NCBI GenBank assembly: GCA_023614405.1
Contig: CM042697.1
Span: 187,425,189-187,489,188, forward strand
Source of the DNA: Avena insularis
Lineage: Eukaryota > Streptophyta > Magnoliopsida > Poales > Poaceae
Direction of reading: 5' to 3'
Length of the DNA: 64,000 nt
Every line of letters begins with the position of its first letter. The first letter of the stretch is position 1. The position numbers and the translations under genes were made by a program. Shown here piece by piece: positions 58,241 to 64,000 of this stretch. Below the pieces are notes generated by a model, which was not told where the DNA came from, did no database searches, and saw only the letters and a program-made list of their open reading frames with translations.

Positions 58241-61200
58241 ATGGAGCCTCTAACAGACTCGTGGGGAAGATCCAAATGCACCAAGACGCTGCTAAAATCC
58301 TTCGAGGATGCAGGAATCCTCCGTGCCAGGAGATGGAGAATCCCCCCGGCCAGAGAGGTGGTACCAGATCCGCGTGCCGGGGAGTTTATCTGCTTCACCA
58401 GCCACTTGGAGAGGGGGATCGGCTTCCCCACCTCCATCTTCTTCTGTCGCTTCTGCGCATATTACGGCATCCAGCCGTCGGACCTGGGGCCACATAGCAT
58501 CGAGCAACTCGCCATTTTCATGGCGTTTTGCGAGTGCTATTTGGGCTGCCGCCCATACTTTCCCCTGTGGAAAGATCTGTTCAACAGGCGAGTCGGGCGC
58601 GAAGGGGCAGGCGGCCCGATGCTAGCTGCGGGCAGCCTGACCTTCCAGCTGAAGTCCAAGGCCTCTTTCCTCGACCTATTGTTGCTGAAGAAGGCAGAGA
58701 ACGAGTGGAAGAAACATTGGTTCTATGTGACTGAGTCGACACCGGACGACGAGGTGGCGCTTCAGATGTACTCCACCGACCGGCCTGAGCCGTGTCGGCT
58801 TCAAGTCGCCAAGCTCCCGCACGACTAGCGGATGGTGGTCGACGAAATGTTGATGACAATCTGAAACCTGAAGAAGAAGAAGGGCCTCCAAACCATCAAC
58901 TTGTACAACTGCTGGCTTGGGCGGCGGCTGGTGCCTCTGGCCAGCCGCGCCCATTGGATGTACGAGTACACATGCAAGGACGACATGACCAAGTCCTGCA
59001 CTGCCGAGTGGATCACCGACGACTACGCCCTCGCGCTGAGGAAGATCACCAACGCGGAATACCTCGACTCGAGGTCCGTGATTCCTCCGTACACCGCGAA
59101 GCGCAATTCACCACCAGTGAGTCTACCTTTCCATATTCATTTCGCAGTCGTAGAATTGCATTCGTGGCTCTTACTGACTGTGTTTCCATTGTGTAGCTTT
59201 TCCAAGTGGTGGAAGGTTGGCTTCCACCCGCCAACGATGAAGACTCCAGCGAGTCTGCTGAGGACGAAAGTGAATCGTCCTCCGACAAAGGCAATGTCGG
59301 AGGTGACAATGATGATGATGACGATGACGCCATGGAGGTCGCCGCACGCGCGATCCGAAAGACCCGCGGGCAACGGTAGCGCGAGCTCAAGGCTAGCAAG
59401 AGCCTCGAGGCTCATGACAGGGCAAAGGCGAAGGCCTCGAACACACTTCTCGGCGCACGGCCACGCCATCGAAGAAGAAGTCGCCGCAAAAGTAGAAGGG
59501 GCCAGCCAAGGCGATGTTGCCACCTCCGTCTGCGAGTAGCTCCGAAGCGACCAGTGCGGCTGACAAGGCCGGCACCAGCGCACCTACGCAGGCGACTACG
59601 ATAGCCGATGCGGATGTGGTAGAAGATGAGGTGCCGTTGGCATCACTGCCACCACCCTTCTCCGCAGTCATCGGGCTCGGGGCCTCCCCACCCGCGGGAG
59701 CATCGACGCCACGGGAGGCACCTGCATCGACCGCCGGGGAGCTCCCTGCCGCGGCTTCATCCTCGAAGAAGGCGTCAATGTCATGGGCACCGAGGTTGTT
59801 CAAGACGGGCCTCATCCGAAAGATGGGACAAGAGTTGGAAAAACCAACGAGTATCTGCACCATCTATGCTTCATCCTAGTCGCCAAGTAAGTACCTTTGG
59901 TGTATTTCTTTGGGTGAATGGCTTGAGCTTGTCTAGAAAGCTTGCTGATAATGGCATTTTGCAGGAGTAGCGTGAAGAAAATTGGCCACCCCTCAATGGC
60001 TAAGGTTCCAGCAGGCACCGCTGGGGCAGAAGATGATCCCTCGAAGAAGAGGAAGAGTGACGGGGTCGAGGCGCCCGCTGAGGGCGCGAAGAGGGCGAAG
60101 GGTGACGATGTCGTCACGATTTTAGATGAGCTAGTCGACGCCCCAAGTGAGGCTCCGACTGGAGCGGCTGCGGCCGCAACGGCCGTAGTGGGTGCGGAGT
60201 CGTAGCGGACGGAATCCGTGGCGCCGTGGGGCGACGGCCCCATCGACGAGTGCTGCAGGATCAGCTGTGACGAGCTTCCCTCTCTTTGTGGCGAGGGCCT
60301 CCATTGCGAGCGCGTCGGCGCAGTCGGCCCAGGCGCCCGATGTTTTGGGATCGGAGGTGGAACAGCATCGCGGGCGCACACCTCTCGTGCTCCCCTTGTT
60401 AGATGCGGCCGAGCTGCACAGCATGCTTGGTGCGGCCATCCAGGTATGTCCAGTCCCCGAGGATCTGGCCGCTAAATTTCAGCGGGTAGATTCTTACTTT
60501 TTGCTGACTTACAATATCCAGTCCCTGAGCGGCTAGTCGCTGAATTTCAGCGGCTGGGCGCTTAGGAAATTTCTTCATCCCCTAGTCCCCGAGTGGCTAA
60601 TCGCTGAATTTCAGCGGCTAGGCACTTAGGAAGTCTTGTTATTCTTTGCTGGCCTTTGCCATATCTGTACAGGGTCTCCAGCGCGAGTCGGCGAAGCGGC
60701 TGGCCGCCAACGATCGGCTGGAGAAGGAATTCCGCTCCATGCGGGAGGTGAACGAAAAACTTCAAGCGGCTACTGGTGAGAACTTGGGATGCCCTTTCTC
60801 TATGGACGTCTTTTCTGAATTCATGATCATGCTTGTGTTTGTGTAGAAGGTCATGCGGCCGTGATGGACAAGGCTCGCGAGGGTTTGGTCCCTGCGAGCG
60901 ACTTGACGGCTGCCGAATCGTCATTGTCTGCCGCGGAGAAGCGGGTGGCCGAGCTGGAGCAAGAGCTCAAAGCCGCGAAGGTGGCCGAGCTGGAGCGAGT
61001 GTGTCACCATGTTGGTGGACTCTGCCGCTCTGTCGGCGACTTGCATTCATGCGTACCTTCAAGAGATTTCGCCGACGGAGGTGATCCCCAGCGATCTCAC
61101 TGAGGTCTGGCGCTACCTGGAGAAGTCTCCGGCGGTTGTGGAGTTCATGTCACGGTCGGCCTTCCGCCGTGGGGCTGCGACTACGCTGAGCCTTGGGCTC

Positions 61201-61512
61201 ACAGATTTCCCCGACGATTTCAACCTCGACGACATCACCAGTGGGTACCCTTTGTCAACGGGTGCGGTCGAGATCTCCGACGTGCTAAAGCTGACCGACC
61301 GGGCCACGGTCTACTCCGATCGGGTGTTGGCAATGGGTGATCTTCTTCCGTATCAGGAGACGATCATTGCCCCGAACGACCCCGAGCCGGCGAACCGCGA
61401 CTTCAAGGTGGAACAACCGTTCCGTGTGGTGATGGCGGGTGCTTTGACGACGTACCCGTCGAACCCGTGGGTTCCCTTCATCCGTGTCCACGGACGCGGT
61501 GTCACATCGTGA
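58241..61512 (+). pseudogene. Tat-2 antisense gene, Transposase_28-like, with introns, nearly intact
   Basis: Exon 1 starts MEPLTDSWGRSKCTKTLLKS and carries the N-terminal domain (AGEFICFTSHLERGIGFP, ESTPDDEVALQM). Two single-codon stops interrupt it: TAG at 58826-58828 and TGA at 58862-58864, after which the same frame continues (LYNCWLGRRLVPLASRAHW). A phase-0 intron fits 59117-59196. The next part is acidic (SESAEDESES, DDDDDD) with a stop at 59377, then Ala/Pro/Ser-rich (59514-59879). Introns also fit about 59887-59963, 60444-60672 and 60776-60846. Two short coiled-coil exons (60673-60775, 60847-60980) precede a frame change near 61000 and a conserved C-terminus (LTEVWRYLEKSPAVVEFM to VPFIRVHGRG, stop 61510). 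The function is unknown. It lies next to the Tat-2 3' LTR on the opposite strand to the expected Pol. Confidence 0.82.
60453..60637 (+). repeat. Three imperfect repeats within an intron of the Tat-2 gene
   Basis: Copies start at 60453, 60520 and 60584, each with AGTCCC(C/T)GAG, GGCTA, GCTGAATTTCAGCGG. The last two also share GGC(G/A)CTTAGGAA. Confidence 0.85.
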
Positions 61513-62389
61513 TCGAAGCCTTCGGAGTAGAAGAGTTTGCCTAGTGGCGTTAATTGTAAAAGAAAAATGTGCATTCCCTTGTAAGCGAACAAGATTTTGT
61601 TGGTGCTGGTTCATCCTAAACAATGACATAACTATCCTCTACTGTGTAGTTCATTCGTGGTTTGTGTTCCTGCTCTGCAAGTTCTCGCATGATGCCATTA
61701 TAATTTATGTCTCGTTCATTCTTATCTACGAAAGTAACTGCATGCCCATTGTGTAGCTCACCGCAAATTCTAAGTCAATCACCCAACATCTCTTGCATTC
61801 CAGGATATACTACTGCTTTCATATATATTTGTTGAAATGACCTGGCTAGTTTATATTTGCTGAAATTGTAGGAACACTCTGTTCGATTGCACAATTCATT
61901 TATAGGCACACTTGTGTAATTCTTGCTTGTCCAGTTCTATAGGTTCATAAGTAATTTCATTATATTTTGTATCTAATGGATCCTCCTAAGCAGCGACATA
62001 TCTATCAAATATTGTATATATATAGTTCATACGTAGTTTGCATTCTTACTCTACAAGTTCTCTTATGATTCCTTTATAATTTCTATGCATTTCACATCCC
62101 CATTTTTAGAATTGGTACTGCATATCATAAATGCCATTGCGTCATAATCATCATTGCAAAAATTATGTTTTAAAACATTTGCCAAAGACACGACACAAAT
62201 GCTTCTTCATCATATATAGGTGAATAGCATGGTTTTACCTTGCATCTGCTAGAATGGCACCTTATGATCATTTGGGATGCATATGTACATAGAGGATACA
62301 ATTACAAATCTGTATTAATTTGAATCACCCAATTTGGAGCAGTAGATCAAAATATATGGCCAAAATTGTTTCAGACTTACTGTAGTTTC
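61513..62389. other. Unassigned AT-rich sequence with an old duplication
   Basis: It follows the antisense gene without recognisable Pol. Segments 61608-61723 and 61979-62100 are imperfect copies of each other (GACATA, ACAAGTTCTC, CTTTATAATTTCTATG cores), about 370 bases apart. I cannot say whether this is Tat-2 interior, older DNA or another LTR. Confidence 0.5.
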
Positions 62390-64000
62390 AGAAATTCAGA
62401 ATAAAACAGAGAGTTGAGAGTTCAGTACACAGCAAAAAAGGATAAAAAGAAAAAGAAAAGCAAATCGGCGCGCGCTAGCCACGGCCCAGACGGCCCACCC
62501 GGGGCCCGCCAGCGCCGGCAGCGGCAGTAGCAGCGGTTGTAGCACATCATCGTGCGCATGGCAACAAACTGAGCGTCGCTCGCGGGCCGGCCCACCAGTG
62601 CCGCCACAGCCCGCCAACGACGCCGCCGAGACCGGCTCAAGCACGGACGCCGAGGAACCGCGCTCCACGTTCCCAGCGAAATCGGTCGAGCCCCTCGCCC
62701 TACCTGCCCTGCCATATAACCTAGCTGACCCTCTTCAACCCCCCCCCCCTCCCCCCAAAGCCCCATCTATCGCGCCGCCTAGCAGCGGTAATTGCTTGCC
62801 GGAGTTCTTCGATGTCGCCACCGTCATTACTTGGTATGATCTCAGGAGCCCGCTCCTCGCCCAATTTTCCTCACCTTTTCCTTCGCAGTGTCGCCTCCAC
62901 TATTTTCTGACACTCCCGCACCCCTTGCATCTCGCCATGCCGAGCCGCCAAACCTCGCCAGAGACTGACACTGCCATGCCACTTCAGCTCGTCGCCTCCG
63001 CCGTTCGGGAACGCAAGGAACGTCGTCGACGCCACCACTGGTGAGCATCTTCCTTGTGCGCGCTTCCACCGTCGGATCGTGGACGAACGGCCCAGGTCGG
63101 CCACTGGCCGCTGATCGGTCAAACGGCCAGTTAGCGCCACATCGCCATTGACCATTCAGAGGGAATATTCCCCGGGTTTATTCAATTGATGAATTGGCAG
63201 AAATTGTATAAAACTTCAAAAATTCGTAGTAAATACACTACTAGTCCAAAATCACAAATAATATACCGTTGAATTCACAATTTTAGGTAGAACATTATTA
63301 TGAAATTAGTTCAGACATTTATAATAAGGTGTTTCCATGAATAATTAAATGGTTTAATGGCCTTTTTAGAGTAAAAATTTCATAACAAAATAAGTACTGC
63401 TCCGAAAATTGTAAATAATATGTCTATGGAATCACAAGAACATGTAGAATCTGTTTCTGAATTAAAATGAACTTATAACCGTGGAAGTAATAAAATTCCT
63501 TCTGAAGTATTTTAATTATATAAAAAGTTCTGTAAATCCTTTTTGCGTGATTCCAGTTTCTCCTGGTCACAAATTGGATTGCCCATATAGTAAAAAAATT
63601 CCCCAGATTTTACAACATAGTACACAGAATGGGCTTATGATCTTCCTTAAAACCCATTAAATGGGGTCACTAATTCATAACAAATGCCTTTCCAATGCAC
63701 AAAAACTTTTTCATGCATGTCATCAGTAGTCATAAGTAACAGAGAACATGCATGTGCTACTGAAACTTGGATTAAGATGTCATGCATGCATTTGTGCATT
63801 TATTTATGATTGTGTTTGGATTGTTTATGTGTTGTAATTGTGTCATGTAGATTGTGACGAGTGCAACGCTTCCTCGTGTGAGGATTGTTCATTCGACCGC
63901 TGTAGCCAAGGAAAGTAGATGCTAATTTGTTCATGATTATTGTCCTACTATTTTTATTGCATTGTGGTATATTTTGTAGATGCATGAATAGGAACTACTA
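62390..64000 (+). repeat. LTR-like segment, plus strand, cut by window end
   Basis: An A-rich stretch (AAAAAGGATAAAAAGAAAAA) precedes a GC-rich block (62460-63160) and an AT-rich tail, the layout of the plus-strand chromovirus LTR at 28637. Coding-like frames in the GC-rich block (62598-63044) have no domain. A short Cys-rich frame lies at 63850-63918. The LTR start is not identified. Confidence 0.5.
63850..63918 (+). other. Short Cys-rich reading frame after a splice-acceptor-like site
   Basis: The frame from 63850 reads D, then CDECNASSCEDCSFDRC, SQGK and stop TAG (63916-63918). Cys spacing is CX2CX4CX2CX4C. The preceding TTGTGTCATGTAG resembles a splice acceptor. No start codon is in frame nearby, so it would need an upstream exon. 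It may be chance in an LTR leader. Confidence 0.3.

Noticed and set aside
62422..63044. Pro/Ala/Arg-rich frames on both strands
   Set aside because: GC-rich LTR-like block, low complexity, no domain.

Overview
The window looks like repeat-rich plant nuclear DNA, most likely from a grass. The reasons are tRNA-iMet-primed Ty3 and Ty1 retroelements with LTRs of up to about 4.5 kb, alternating AT-rich and GC-rich LTR blocks, and Tat-lineage elements carrying an extra antisense gene of a type I know from grasses. I see no intact host gene, no RNA gene and no CRISPR array. Almost all of the sequence is nested or recombined LTR retrotransposons. The species is not identifiable from the sequence alone.

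Layout, left half. 1-1737 is the end of an LTR cut by the window edge. 1828-11902 is a complete minus-strand non-autonomous element (large-LTR, LARD-like): two LTRs of about 4.17 kb, a perfect 5-base target duplication, an iMet primer site, and only 1.74 kb of internal DNA holding one intact 292-residue five-zinc-knuckle protein gene. It splits an older sequence that may include a small spliced gene fragment (11928-12146). 12616-20674 is a decayed plus-strand Ty1/copia element whose 3' LTR is mostly missing. 20675-21854 is a further retroelement remnant with an orphan primer site.

Middle. 21855-43927 is a minus-strand Ty3 Tat-lineage element (Tat-1). From left to right it has its 3' LTR, an antisense gene (23359-27352, plus strand, own TATA-like box, introns, now broken), the integrase, then RNase H, RT, protease and the Gag C-terminus. 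Its integrase is split at the second catalytic site by a complete plus-strand Ty3 chromovirus (28637-40011, 5-base duplication CAAAA, all domains present but riddled with stops and frameshifts).

Right half. Tat-1 Gag is invaded by a 4.5-kb LTR of another minus-strand chromovirus family ('L'). The Gag/L junction occurs three times (43927/8, 48596/7, 52536/7), and a 2.44-kb RT-to-Gag block of Tat-1 occurs twice (41486-43927 and 50098-52536), so the region was tandemly rearranged after the insertion. The rightmost L LTR is followed by its polypurine tract and pol tail (57037-57223), which is cut by the 3' LTR of a second Tat-like element (57224-57692). Tat-2 carries its own antisense gene with TATA box, introns and 36-base tandem repeats upstream (58241-61512). 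61513-64000 is unassigned AT-rich DNA leading into a plus-strand LTR-like segment cut by the window end.

The most interesting points are the giant-LTR element with a zinc-knuckle-only protein, the parallel architecture of the two Tat antisense genes (plus a shared AGTCCCCGAG word), and the junction-duplicating rearrangement.
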